Shown here in pieces: positions 45,663 through 56,560 of a stretch of 63,160 nucleotides of DNA. Under the pieces are notes generated by a model, which saw only the letters and a list, made by a program, of their open reading frames with translations, was not told the origin of the DNA and ran no database searches. Origin of the DNA: Zygnema cylindricum (taxonomy: Eukaryota > Streptophyta > Zygnematophyceae > Zygnematales > Zygnemataceae); the NCBI GenBank assembly GCA_037447655.1, contig JBBHKE010001956.1:239811-302970 (forward strand), in the 5' to 3' direction. The position numbers were made by a program, and so were the translations under genes. Within the stretch, counting starts at the first letter, position 1. The number at the start of each line of letters is the position of its first letter.

Positions 45663-46270
45663 AACTTATACACTTGTAATTAGCCTATTACACTCTAAAT
45701 TTGTCTTGTAAATTTTTCATACTTTACTTTTTCATACGAAATACTCGTTAGATTTCGTTACGATAAATATAAGTAGCTTGCACTTTCTTGTCCTGTTAAA
45801 TTGACTTTTGACTACTGTAGTGCTCTCCACTGAGTCTCTCCCCTATAGGCCAATAGGAGAGAGCTTAATTAGATTCGACTTCCTAATAGGGACGCGCTCA
45901 CTTTTATGTTTATATGTTTTGTTTTTCGCGATTTGCACTCCTAGTCCCGTTTCACACGCTGGAGGAACATTACTGCAGTTTACACGTGTGTGAAGTCATC
46001 ACACGTGTGAACACAAATAAAATTGCAGTTTTGCGTCAGTTAAACATCATAATGTACATTTTGTTCCATAAATATGGCCAAAATTTACGCGACCTCCAAA
46101 CGTATCCTTACTGACAAACGATTTCTCGATTAATTTTGTCGTTTATTTGGAAGCGACTCAAGCAAGTATCGTCAGTCCATTGGCAGGCGATTATTTACCG
46201 CTTTCGAATAAGTTATGGCCTTACGGGAGAGAAAGGCAACTACACCGTGAATCGCTTGTAGTATTAATCA
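45663..46270. other. No recognised gene
   Basis: Short frames only. A MITE-like end CACCGTGAATCGCTTGTAG occurs at about 46236-46255; its partner was not found. Confidence 0.5.
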
Positions 46271-46572
46271 TAGTTCAAAAGTAGGCGTTTTTATGGTAGG
46301 CCTTTGGTCGGCGCCTTTGTCGTAAGTTGTGTTATGGGCTTTTCATGTGATCTTCTTAGATCGCTACTTTGATCAGAAACCGCCCGATCGTCCGAATCTG
46401 ACGGTGTAAACAAATTTTTTTGGTCCGAATGTTTTAATTGGTCTAATATTTGGTCCGGATGTTTTAATTGGTCTGAATAGGTCCAACTACAATATGGGTC
46501 TTAAGGTCATATTGTATGTTTTGCATACAATAGGCATATTGTATGGGCCTACTTTCACCTACTTTTGAACTA
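46271..46572. mobile_element. Small MITE with TAGTTCAAAAGTAGG ends
   Basis: 302 bp. TAGTTCAAAAGTAGG at the left and CCTACTTTTGAACTA at the right. Flanks GTATTAATCA and GTGTTAACA could be a degraded duplication. The interior contains tandem TTGGTCCG(G/A)ATGTTTTAA units (46418-46480). Confidence 0.8.
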
Positions 46573-46649
46573 TGGTGTTAACATTTTTTTTGCCAATTAA
46601 AACATATTTTCTTTGTGCACACTTGTCTTATTGAAAGACAAGATTCTCA

Positions 46650-47098
46650 CCATAGTTCAAAAGTAGGCGTTTTTATTGTAGGTCTTTTGTCGGCGCCTTC
46701 ATCGTAAGTTGTGTTATGGGCTTTCCATGTGATAGTCTTAAGTCGCTACTTTGATCAGCGACCGTCCGATCGTCCAAATCTGACGATAGTCATATCGTAA
46801 GTTGTGTTATAGGCTTTACATGTGATCTTCTTAGATCGTTACTTTGATGAGCGACCGTCCGATCGTCCGAATCTGACGGTTTAAATAAAAAGTCGCTCAA
46901 AACTCACAGAAAAATATTTTTTTGTCCGTTTTCGTTTTTCAAATTTAGACATGACGTTTAATTCTTTATCGATCTATGTGCAACTCAACCCTATTACTAT
47001 TTTTTTCATTTGGCGGCCAATACAATATGGGTCTTAAGGGTATATTGTATTTTTTGCGTACAATAGGCATATTGTATGGGTGTACTTTTGAACTATGG
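46650..47098. mobile_element. MITE with CCATAGTTCAAAAGTA ends
   Basis: 449 bp. CCATAGTTCAAAAGTA left, TACTTTTGAACTATGG right, with TTCTCA immediately outside both ends (46644-46649, 47099-47104). It repeats the interior of the 46271 element: a GCGTTTTTAT..CGTAAGTTGTGTTATGGG unit occurs twice inside (about 46660 and 46790). Confidence 0.85.
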
Positions 47099-47224
47099 TT
47101 CTCACCATAGATGTCACGTGCGCATAAAACGCACAAAACGAACGCGCGAATACTACGCGCGATACGCATTTAACGATGATGAAAATGTAATAAAATGCGA
47201 ACTAGACTACGTACCCGTACTTTT

Positions 47225-47660
47225 TCGTACATTTGCGTATTGTCTTCATACATTTTAGTACTTTTAGGGTTATTAAGGGGGGTTTGAGGAATTTTAGGGT
47301 ACATTCTCGTGCATTCTCATATATTTTTGTTAAACAACCAGCTTATATTTTACATTTGCGTACAGTGTCCGTATTTTTTCGTACTTTTGACGGTTATTAT
47401 TCAAAGTCTTTAGGGTACATTTTCGTACGTTTCCTTATATTTCAGTTATACGGACTTAAATCTTTTGTACATCTACGTACAGCGTCCGTATATTTCAGTA
47501 ATTTGAGGGTTATTGAAAGGGGGAATTTAGGGTGTTTAGGGTACTTCCCTTGCATTTCGTATATTCCGGTAAATCACAGTACAACTGCCTTGCATTATCC
47601 GTACTCTTAGGTTTTTTAGGGTGCACCTTTCGTACAATGCCGTACATTTCCGTAATCGGA
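47225..47660. repeat. Degenerate tandem repeat rich in CGTAC and TTTAGGG
   Basis: Three to four units of about 120 bp containing GTACATTTGCGTA, ..GTCCGTAT..TTCGTAC, GGTTATT and TTTAGGGTACATT. The ORF 47233-47610 is a translation of the repeat. Confidence 0.75.
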
Positions 47661-47954
47661 CATGTGTGTACGGAGAAAAAGATGTGATAACTGGGGAAAA
47701 AAATGTGAACTCTAAAAGTGATACACGGTGTATATTTTACTGTACTTTCATCCAATCGGGTCTCGATGTCACAACTTCGCACGTGTTAGTATGAAGATAT
47801 TAATAAAGATTCAGTATGCATTTACGTAGCGTCCATTTCTTCACTCAACAACACCGCCCTTCTTTATTACCGTTGAATTAAAATTAGCGTAAATGCTAAT
47901 TTAGTGTTATTAAAGCTATTTTGTGTATCGTCGTCGAAAAAAAAAATAGTACTA

Positions 47955-48500
47955 ATTGGCAATTAACGCAAGTTTGTGTGTCTACTTTGTAACACAAGGG
48001 CAGGATAAATTAAAAAGCACGATGGTAAACCATCTGAGTTCGAGGGTACAAAAGGGGTGGCATGGCCAACACATAAAAACTACCAGGGCAATAAAACTAA
48101 AGAGAGCAACGGGAACAACAACAAGGCAAATAAAAGCACCCAAACCCAAAATGAAAAGCCCGGCAACACACAAATCCAAAACCACAACTCTAACACCAAC
48201 TCAATTATCTATCTACGAGTACGCTTAACGTAAATATAAACTATGGAGACCACCGACCCCATGGAGCTATGAAGTTATAGGCCTCTATGCCTTAGTCCCC
48301 CAAAGGTCCAATAATGTGTGTATCGTCTGCAATTGAAGGAAAGAGGCAAGAAAGGAAAGCGGTCACGGGAGCGCGGAGGGCCAAGTAATGAGCAAAGGTA
48401 AACAAAAGGCCCTCGAGAGAGTATTCTCGACGAGTGCCGGTCGTAGAGGAAAGCGTGACCAAATCACCATCAACCGAAAAGGAGAGGTTGCTGCTCAAAG
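47955..48500 (-). mobile_element. LINE-like reverse transcriptase fragment and 3' end
   Basis: The minus frame 48292-48495 reads GTRREYSLEGLLFTFAHYLA and LFPSIADDTHIIGPLGD, matching the conserved QG.PL..LLF and F.ADDT..IG blocks of non-LTR reverse transcriptases (A-D-D catalytic pair present). Downstream, 47955-48220 carries the 3' block also seen at 27266-27500. Heavily truncated. Confidence 0.75.
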
Positions 48501-48539
48501 AATAGAAGGAAACTACTATTGTAAAGAAAGTATTTGTGT

Positions 48540-49473
48540 ATATGAACTATTAGTGCCAAAAACCTAGTAGTGTGAAAAAAACTGCTAGTGTAAGAAACTA
48601 ATAGTGTTATTATCTGTATTAAAGCTATTTTTTCGACTTGTACTTTTTACTCGGGCTTTAACTCCTATTTCGACAAATTCCACTTTCTCACTTTGAAATA
48701 TAGTGGTCATCAGAGATTATCCCTTTCGTACCATCCATTTTTCTCATTTCACCTTTTTCTCCGATATCCTTTACCGTTTCTCCATAACTATTTTCCCTTT
48801 TGTCTCCACCCCATTTAATACAAATGTTAAGTTATTTTCTTTCCTCTATTGAGACTCTTAACATTTTCTCTTCTCTTCCCTCTAGGGTTTTTTAGGGTTG
48901 CAAGTATCACGTATTTCTGTCTCTTTCTGTATAGACAAAACAGGTTGACGTTTTTATTTGCAGTGTCCAATACATCTCTAACATAAAATCGATCTCGACA
49001 TATCAATATGCAAAATTGAAAACCTCTTTTTTTATACGAAACCCTAAAAAAATTAAATGTTTTATGTTAAAACTTAAATTTATTTAACATTTAAATTTTG
49101 GTCTCTTATGAGACTATAAATGAATGTCAAAAAACGTATATACACAGATGCAAAAATATGCAAATAAAGTATTAAAATAAAATAACTATTAATAACTGTA
49201 AATGAATAAAACTAAAAGCAAAAAATGTCGAATGTGAAAAACGAAAGGGAATGAAAACATTTATTTTTGCCTAGTTTCTTTGTTAATGGTGTTTTACTCT
49301 GAAACCTAGAATGTTAGTAAACGATATGATATACCATTTTTTTCCTTTAAAACCCCAAATGTATAATATATTAAAGCGTGTCTATCCTTTATCGAGCAAA
49401 GTAGTTAAGACAATAATTTGTTTAGGGGGGGTTTTGTAGGGATTGTCATTTAATTAGGTTTCGTATTTCATCG
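48540..49473. other. No recognised gene
   Basis: AT-rich with short frames. T-rich and A-rich stretches throughout. Confidence 0.6.
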
Positions 49474-50273
49474 ATTTTTTTATTTTTCATTTCATTTTCT
49501 TTCTATGCTCAAATGGTTTCCATTTTCTTAGTTTTTAACTTAGAAAAACATGCAATATTTTCACTTATCTTCTGCATTTTTTTGTTGTTCTTGTACACAT
49601 AGTTTCCGGTAAAAAAGTTGAAAAACCTTTTATAATATACCCTTTTACATACACAAATAATAGAATAATGTACCCATATGACAAAAAAAAAACATTTTCT
49701 GACAAGACTTTTATTTGAGACGGTAAAAAGAAAAGGATAGATAACAAAAAACCATCACGAGAAAAAAGGATTACAAAAAACATATTTCGAGGAAAGAGAA
49801 GAGAGAGGAGAGGGGTGAGAGGGGAGAGAGTGGGAAGGAGGAGAGGAGAGAGAGGAGAGAGAGAGAGAGGAGAGAGTTTAAAAAGAGATTTAAAAAAAAA
49901 AAAATTGCTTGCAAAACGGAAGATTTTTTTATTTTTATTTTATTTTATTAATTTTAAGGAAAATGTTTTCAATCGGGACAAAAAAATGTTTTTTTAATAA
50001 AGAAATTGAACGGAATCTATGAGACTACGGCTGACTGTTTTCTGTACAGTATTTATTTTTAGTGTTTAAAAAAAAAAAAAAAAAATTATCGACTTTTTAA
50101 TTTTATATTTATTTTTGGAGGATGAACTCTCCCTCGGTGATTAAAAACCATAAAATCCACCATTTCCGGAAGTTCCACTACCCTGTAAAAAGAAATAATA
50201 AAAAAAATTAAATAAAATAAATACATAATATATACATAAATAAATAAAGAGAGAAACAAAAAAAAAAAAAAAA
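49474..50273. repeat. 0.8-kb direct repeat, copy 1
   Basis: Identical to 51055-51856 apart from homopolymer length in A-runs near 50070 and 50262 and edge differences. Offset 1581 bases, becoming 1582 after the A-run. Contains a GAGAGAGG purine block and a putative terminal exon on the minus strand. Confidence 0.95.
50141..50182 (-). CDS. Putative terminal exon, copy 1
   Basis: On the minus strand, TTCTTTTTACAG precedes 42 nt in phase 0 that read GSGTSGNGGFYGF and stop. Pyrimidine-rich acceptor and ordinary codon composition in otherwise simple sequence suggest the last exon of a gene reading leftwards. Gene identity unknown. Confidence 0.4.
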   Translation of the reverse strand, partial: GSGTSGNGGFYGF

Positions 50274-51054
50274 AAGGAAAAGAAAAGAAAAAAGAAAAGA
50301 ATTGTAGTTATTACGAAACTTTGGTACGAGTAACAATGTTCTTGTTGGTATTTTTTCAACTGTCTATCATTTTCTTGTTACTTCCTGCTTTTCTTGTTTT
50401 ACTTAAAAAAAGGAAAAAAAATGCCATTACCATCTCCTCCAACATTAATTTCAAAACCATCATTTAAAGATCATTTAAACATCAATTAAACATCATTTAA
50501 ACATTCATTTAAACATTCATTCACACATCCATTAACACATTCATTTAAACATCATTTAAATATCATCATCAACCATTAACAAAATCTATCAATCCAACAA
50601 CTTCCCAACAATCCCAAAAAGTTCCCAAACCATAAAATGAATTTCAAAAAACCTAATCAGTGATAAATAATACATCCACATCCTTCTAACAATGGTGTTT
50701 TACAAAGAAAATAAAAATAAAACTTAAATCTTAATTCACCCAATACAAAGAGTTAAATAAAAAGAGTTTTTTTCACTGCACAAAACCTTGATTACATTTT
50801 ATTTATACGGAATGGCTTACCTTTGTCATGAATAAAAATAAAAACTCGTACTACTGAAGACCTCGGAATGCAATGTTAGATATAAGACTTTACTTAGTTT
50901 TTTTTTTACTGCTTTTGAAAAAAGGGAGCCTACTGTCCTTTTTGATGCTTAACGATTTAAAAATTTTGAATGACAAGATGATTCTTTGTATGCCACGGTT
51001 TCCTAACCAACTTAAAAAAAAAAAAAACCAAAAAGTGTTCGATTCAGCATATGA
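50274..51054. other. Spacer between direct repeats, no gene
   Basis: Includes an ATTTAAACATC tandem array (50455-50560) and AT-rich DNA. The frame at 50873-51112 is not recognised. Confidence 0.6.
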
Positions 51055-51856
51055 ATTTTTTTATTTTTCATTTCATTTTCTTTCTATGCTCAAATGGTTT
51101 CCATTTTCTTAGTTTTTAACTTAGAAAAACATGCAATATTTTCACTTATCTTCTGCATTTTTTTGTTGTTCTTGTACACATAGTTTCCGGTAAAAAAGTT
51201 GAAAAACCTTTTATAATATACCCTTTTACATACACAAATAATAGAATAATGTACCCATATGACAAAAAAAAAACATTTTCTGACAAGACTTTTATTTGAG
51301 ACGGTAAAAAGAAAAGGATAGATAACAAAAAACCATCACGAGAAAAAAGGATTACAAAAAACATATTTCGAGGAAAGAGAAGAGAGAGGAGAGGGGTGAG
51401 AGGGGAGAGAGTGGGAAGGAGGAGAGGAGAGAGAGGAGAGAGAGAGAGAGGAGAGAGTTTAAAAAGAGATTTAAAAAAAAAAAAATTGCTTGCAAAACGG
51501 AAGATTTTTTTATTTTTATTTTATTTTATTAATTTTAAGGAAAATGTTTTCAATCGGGACAAAAAAATGTTTTTTTAATAAAGAAATTGAACGGAATCTA
51601 TGAGACTACGGCTGACTGTTTTCTGTACAGTATTTATTTTTAGTGTTTAAAAAAAAAAAAAAAAAAATTATCGACTTTTTAATTTTATATTTATTTTTGG
51701 AGGATGAACTCTCCCTCGGTGATTAAAAACCATAAAATCCACCATTTCCGGAAGTTCCACTACCCTGTAAAAAGAAATAATAAAAAAAATTAAATAAAAT
51801 AAATACATAATATATACATAAATAAATAAAGAGAGAAACAAAAAAAAAAAAAAAAC
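51055..51856. repeat. 0.8-kb direct repeat, copy 2
   Basis: See copy 1 at 49474-50273. Left border ATTTTTTTATTTTTCATTTC is shared; right border lies in a poly-A run. Confidence 0.95.
51723..51764 (-). CDS. Putative terminal exon, copy 2
   Basis: Exact copy of the 50141-50182 exon. Being nearer to the candidate upstream exon at 52885-52985, this copy is the more likely one to be used if the gene is real. Confidence 0.4.
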   Translation of the reverse strand, partial: GSGTSGNGGFYGF

Positions 51857-51929
51857 AGGAAAAGAAAAGGAAAGGGAAAAAAATTAGAAAGACAGTAAAA
51901 AAACAAAAGGGGTAAAAAAGACAACGAAT

Positions 51930-52060
51930 GAAGTAAAAAAGGCGAGGAATTTTGTAAAAAATTGACAAAGAATTTTGTAAAAAATTGACAAAGAATTTCG
52001 TAAAAAAGACAATAAATTTAGTAAAAATAGACAAAGGAATTTCATAAAAAGAAAGTTTTT
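51930..52060. repeat. GAATTTTGTAAAAAATTGACAAA tandem array
   Basis: Four to five units of about 22-26 bp, GGAATTTCGTAAAAA-type, continuing in weaker form to about 52150. Confidence 0.85.
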
Positions 52061-52309
52061 TTAAAAAAGGTAGGAATTTCGTAAAAAAAACAACATTTTT
52101 AGTTAAAAAGAAAAGGGATAAAAGTAAGGAATTTTTATAAAAGACAAGGAATGCAAGAAGACAAAACGTTCATTAAAAAGAAAAAAAGAAAAAAGTAACA
52201 AGGGTGAAAGAACAAGAAATCAAGTTAAAATTTTAGGAAAAGAAATAAATTTAGTCAAGAATACAAGGAATTTCGAAAGACAACTAAGAAATTCAGTGAA
52301 AAGAGTAAG

Positions 52310-53620
52310 GTAAAAAGGAAAAAAAGAATGAATGTAAAAAGAGAGGACGAATTTAGGAGAAGAAGAAATTAGGAAAAGAGGAAATGAGAAGAAGAAGCTA
52401 GAAGAAGAATTTAGAAGAAAAAGAAAAAATATCTACAAAAAGGAAGAATTTAGAAAAAGAGGAAGAATTTAGAAAAAGAGGAAGAATTTAGAAAAAGTGG
52501 AAAAAAAGGAGGATTTCGTTAAAAATTAATTAACAAAGCAATTTTTTTTTTTTTTTCATAAATGAATTCTAGAGAGAGACAATTCTTACTATCAGACCCA
52601 TTAAAAAGCAAATAGACCAAAAAATCAATTTTTATATAATTAAAATACAAAGGGAAAAAAAGGGAAAAAAAAAAGAAGCAAAACAAAAAAGGAAAAGAAA
52701 AAACACCAAAAGGAAAAAGAAGAAGAGAAAGAAATAAAATAAAGGAAGACGCAAAAAAAAGGGTAGGAAAAGAAAGAAAGAGAGGAGAAAAAAAAAGAAA
52801 AATGAAATCAGAAAAAAAAAAAAAAAATAAGGCACAAAAAAAAAAATAGGGCAAAAAAAAGAAAAAAAAAAAGAAGTAAGGCACCGATTGTTATCGGAGT
52901 CCATCTTGATGGGCTGGAAGCTTCCGGGAACTTGCAGGGAGGCCCAGAGAGAGAGGAGGAGAGAGACAAAGAGCTCCAATAGGACCTGCCAAAAAAGAAG
53001 AAAAAATAGAAAAAAAAAGGAGCCGTCGAAGGAGGAGAAAACAGAAGAAGGAGAAGGAGAAGGAGAAGGAAAAGAAGAAGGATGAACAGGAGGAGGAGAA
53101 GAAGAAAGGAGAAGGAGAACAAGGAGAAAAAGGAGAACGAGAAGAAGACGAAGGAAAATAAGAAGAATAAAAAGAAGAAGAAGAAGGGGACGAAGGAGAA
53201 AAGGAAAAGGAGAGGGAGAACAAGGAGAAGAGGGAGAAGGAGGAAAAGAAGAAGGAGAAGGAAAAGAAGGAGAAGGAGAAGAAGGAGAAAGAGAAAGAGG
53301 AAAAATAGAAGGAGAAAAAAGGAGAAGGAGAAGGAGTAGAAAGAGGAGACAAGAGAAAAGGTGGAGAAGGAGAAGAAGGAGAAGGAGATGAAGGGAAAAT
53401 AGAAAAAGAAGGAAAAGAAGGAGAAGGAGACAAGGGAGCAGAAAGAGGAGAATAAGGAGACGAATGAGAAGAAGAAAAAGAAGGAGAAGAAAAAGAAGGA
53501 GATGAAGGAGGAGAAGAAAATCAAGGAGTTGGAGGAGGAGAAGAAGGAGAAGAAGTAAACGAGGCGGAAGAAGAAAAAGGAGAAGGAGAAGGAGAAGGAG
53601 AAGGCAAGATTTCTTGAAGA
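52310..53620. repeat. 1.3-kb purine (GAAGGAGAAG) tract
   Basis: A/G-rich on the plus strand, interrupted at 52540-52600 and 52880-52985 by ordinary sequence. The K/E/R frames (53082-53339) and F/S/L frames on the other strand are translations of the tract. Confidence 0.95.
52885..52985 (-). CDS. Candidate exon in purine tract, gene unknown
   Basis: On the minus strand a TTTTTTGGCAG acceptor precedes 101 nt ending before GTGCCT. One open frame reads SLWASLQVPGSFQPIKMDSD. It is an island of unique sequence in a long simple repeat and may be an upstream exon of the gene ending GSGTSGNGGFYGF. No family recognised. Confidence 0.3.
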
Positions 53621-53639
53621 TTTTAAAGGTTTCTTCAAG

Positions 53640-53900
53640 GTTTTGATAAATCCATTTAGCGGCTTTTTTGGTGATTTCTGAGGTTTTTTGAAGGTTTCTC
53701 AGTTTTTTTGGAAGGCTTTTTACACAATTAAAGGGTCTTTCGAGATTCTTTAAGAGTTTTAAATGCTTTTTAACGTTTCCAGAAGTTGTTTGAAGGGTTT
53801 TTGAAGGTTTATGAAGTTTTTGAAGGTTATTTAAGGTTTCTTCATGTTTTTTTTAGGGATTTTGTGTTGTTCAAGTGTTGTTTATGGTTTTTTAAAAAGA
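53640..53900. repeat. GAAGGTTTTTGAAG-type degenerate repeat
   Basis: Units of GAAGGTTT(C/T)TT and GTTTTT alternate for about 250 bases. Confidence 0.75.
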
Positions 53901-54044
53901 TTTTTTTTGTAGTCGTACATCGATTGGCGGAGATTCGAACTTCATTTCCAGCTCATTTAATTCCTTTCGATCTGCAAAGCACCAATCAAACCCAATAGTA
54001 TTAATATTAATAACAAAAAAATTGAATAACATATAGATATGTAT

Positions 54045-54045
<1 letters not shown>

Positions 54046-54071
<26 letters not shown>
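54046..54071. repeat. (CA)n microsatellite
   Basis: Thirteen CA units, followed to 54175 by TACATA-type repeats. Confidence 0.97.
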
Positions 54072-54075
<4 letters not shown>

Positions 54076-54224
54076 TAACATAGATATACATATCTACATA
54101 AACATATATGTGTATCTGCATGTATATATACATAGGTACATAAATATACATATACACATATACGTGTATACATAAAACACTAATTGTGGTGTGTGTGGAT
54201 TGCTCCTGGAATGGCTGCAATGTC

Positions 54225-54228
<4 letters not shown>

Positions 54229-54281
<53 letters not shown>
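54229..54281. repeat. (AT)n microsatellite
   Basis: About 26 uninterrupted AT units. Confidence 0.97.
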
Positions 54282-54283
<2 letters not shown>

Positions 54284-54394
54284 GAGAGTTAAAAAAAAAA
54301 AAAAAGAGAGGATGAAAGAAAAAAAAATCCATTTTTCTTTTATTCAAGGAGAGTTAAGAAAGCCAAATAAAACGAAATATCAGGCAACACTGAA

Positions 54395-55073
54395 AGGAGG
54401 GGGGGGAGGCGAAGGGGAGGGGGAGGAGGGAGGGGGGAGGAGGAGAGGGAGGAGGAGGAGGGAGGGAGAGGGGAGGGAGAGGGTGGAGAGGGAGGGTCAC
54501 ATGAAATAGGTGCATGTGGAGGAAAGACGAATGACTAAGGATGGATTTATTGGAATGGAATGGATAAAATGAGAAAATAATAAATAGGCATGGAAGGAAA
54601 GGAAAAGTACGAAATGAAGGAAGAAATGGAATGGAAATAATGATCCAAAATGTGTTATGAATATGGTTCCTAACAGGGAAAAACCATGAAAAACCCATCA
54701 GAAAGAAATTAAAAAACATAAAAAGACCCTAGAAAAAGCCTAAAAACCAGAAAAGACAAAAACAAACCGTTGGAAATCCAAGGAAAACCCTACAGACCTT
54801 CGCAATAAATGTTTCTGAACATATTTAAAAAAAAAGGAATAAAAAAAGCCATTATCAATTACAATTATTATTATTATTATTTTTTTTTTTTTAAGGGCAA
54901 CCACACCTGTTAGTTTTCTTCATTGAAGAGGAGAAAGAGAAGAGAGAAGAGAGAAAGTGAGAGAGAGAGAAGTGAAAAGAGAGAAAGAAGAGAAATGAGA
55001 GAGGAAAGAGAAACAGAAGAGAAGAGAGACAGAAGAGAGATAGAATGGAGAAAAAAGAGAGAGATAGAAGAGA

Positions 55074-55141
<68 letters not shown>

Positions 55142-55145
55142 CGAG
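54395..55145. repeat. Purine-rich tracts with A/T spacer
   Basis: GGGAGG-rich tract at 54395-54500 and GAGA tract at 54925-55145 (ending in about 55 bases of pure GA). Between them lies AT-rich sequence without a gene. Confidence 0.9.
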
Positions 55146-55284
55146 AAAAGAAAAAGAATGTATTGCAGAAAGAGACAGGAGTTTCAAATCGCGAAGTAAT
55201 TTGAGAGAGAGAGAAAATTCGAAACCCTAAAACTGTAACCCTAAAAATATTTGCCCTATAGGGCCTTTAAGCTATAAAGTACGA

Positions 55285-55400
55285 ACAACATCATGCGAAA
55301 ATTTAGTGCGAAAATTTAGTGCGAGCATTTAGTGCGAACATTTAGTGCCAAAATTAGTGCGAAAATTTAGTGCAAGAATTTAGTGCGAAAATATAGTGCG
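55285..55400. repeat. GTGCGAAAATTTA tandem array
   Basis: Eight or so 13-14 bp units with small changes (GTGCGAGCATTTA, GTGCCAAAATTA). Confidence 0.92.
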
Positions 55401-55529
55401 TAATTTTCCAAACCGTGCGAAACAAACTCCATACTAAAGTACTATACCGTTGTGCAATATTTCGTGCGAGATCACGGGAAAACGAAAAACATTTGCATGA
55501 CAAACTCTCGCACCAGTTGCAAATACCGC

Positions 55530-55660
55530 ACTGAATAAATCGTACGATGTAATATATCGTACGATTGAATATATCCTAGGACTGCGGCTGAATATATCGT
55601 ACGGTTGAAATATATCGTACGATTGAATATATCGTACGATTGAATTATATCCATAGTTGT
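55530..55660. repeat. TATCGTACGATTGAATA tandem array
   Basis: Five units, each centred on the palindrome ATCGTACGAT. A single further ATCGTACGAT lies at 56139-56148 just inside the presumed IF-3 exon 1. Confidence 0.9.
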
Positions 55661-55739
55661 TCAAATCGCGCGATTTTTACCTTTTTCCCGATTAAAACGT
55701 ATAATTCGTGACTTTTGAATAAATCGGAAAAAAACGCGA

Positions 55740-56050
55740 TGTACTTTCTGTCCGGTAAACTGAACGGCTAATTCACGGAAACTGTACGGTATTTTACGAT
55801 AGCTGTACGGTTTTGTACGGTAAATGTACGGAATTTGACGAAAAGATACGTTGCAATTCGTAGTACTTTCTGTCCGGTAAACTGAACAGAAGTTTTACGT
55901 AAATGTACGGAATTGTACCAAAAATGTACGGACTATTACGAAAAGATACGGAAAATCTACGAAAATGGTACAAACTGCGGTATATGTGAAATTTATTTTT
56001 GTTTACATGTACGGAATTGTACGGACGAAAATTCATTAACGATTTTTACG
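55740..56050. repeat. Degenerate TGTACGG-rich repeat
   Basis: Short units such as CTGTACGGTA and AATGTACGGA. CTTTCTGTCCGGTAAACTGAAC occurs twice (55745, 55865). Upstream of the IF-3 gene. Confidence 0.8.
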
Positions 56051-56130
56051 ATTTTTTCAAAAGGTTCAATGCGTTTGTTACGTATAATTCGTCGCGATTA
56101 AATCGTTCGCACTAAACGCCGTAAACAACT

Positions 56131-56560
56131 ATGATTATATCGTACGATATCACTGGATTTGCCGTACGAAGTGAATATACAGACTCTAGCATCGCCGAAA
56201 CCCTAAAATTTCTAACCCTAAAATTAGGGAACTCTCTCATTTTTCTCTCTCTCCCTCTCCGCCCACTCCTCCGCTCTTCTCTTCTCTTCTCTCTCCCTCT
56301 CTCTCCCTCTCTCCCTCTCTCTCTCTTCCCCCTCCTCCTCCGAACCCCCTCGTCTCCACTCCTTATCCCTCGATTAATCCCTCCTTCCGCAGCCCACCTC
56401 GATTTCCGCCCATTTCAACCACTTAAAGACAAAACATTTGGTACATTGATTCACATAGGACAAAAATCATGGCAGTCTCCTCCCTGTTTTTCGTCGTTTT
56501 CAGAAAATCTTATTGGCAAACAATTTTTTTTGATTCGTACATTCGCCGCACCGGCTGTGA
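56131..56560 (+). CDS. IF-3 exon 1 (presumed transit peptide)
   Basis: Open from ATG 56131 to a GTGAGG donor at 56561, phase 1. The last part (FFLIRTFAAPAV) looks like the end of an organelle leader. The middle is coded by a CT-rich tract (56240-56340). An upstream start or exon cannot be excluded. A second donor-like GTGAGT lies 5 bases earlier but gives the wrong phase. Confidence 0.65.

Noticed and set aside
47233-47610. 125-codon plus-strand ORF
   Set aside because: Lies wholly in a degenerate tandem repeat with CGTAC motifs; repeats of the peptide mirror the DNA repeat.
52808-53638. 276-codon hydrophobic minus frame and basic plus frames
   Set aside because: Translation of the GAAGGA tract.
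55285-55400. CRISPR-like or telomere-like array
   Set aside because: 13-14 bp degenerate tandem repeat without spacers. Nearby CCCTAAA motifs are single, not tandem telomere repeats.
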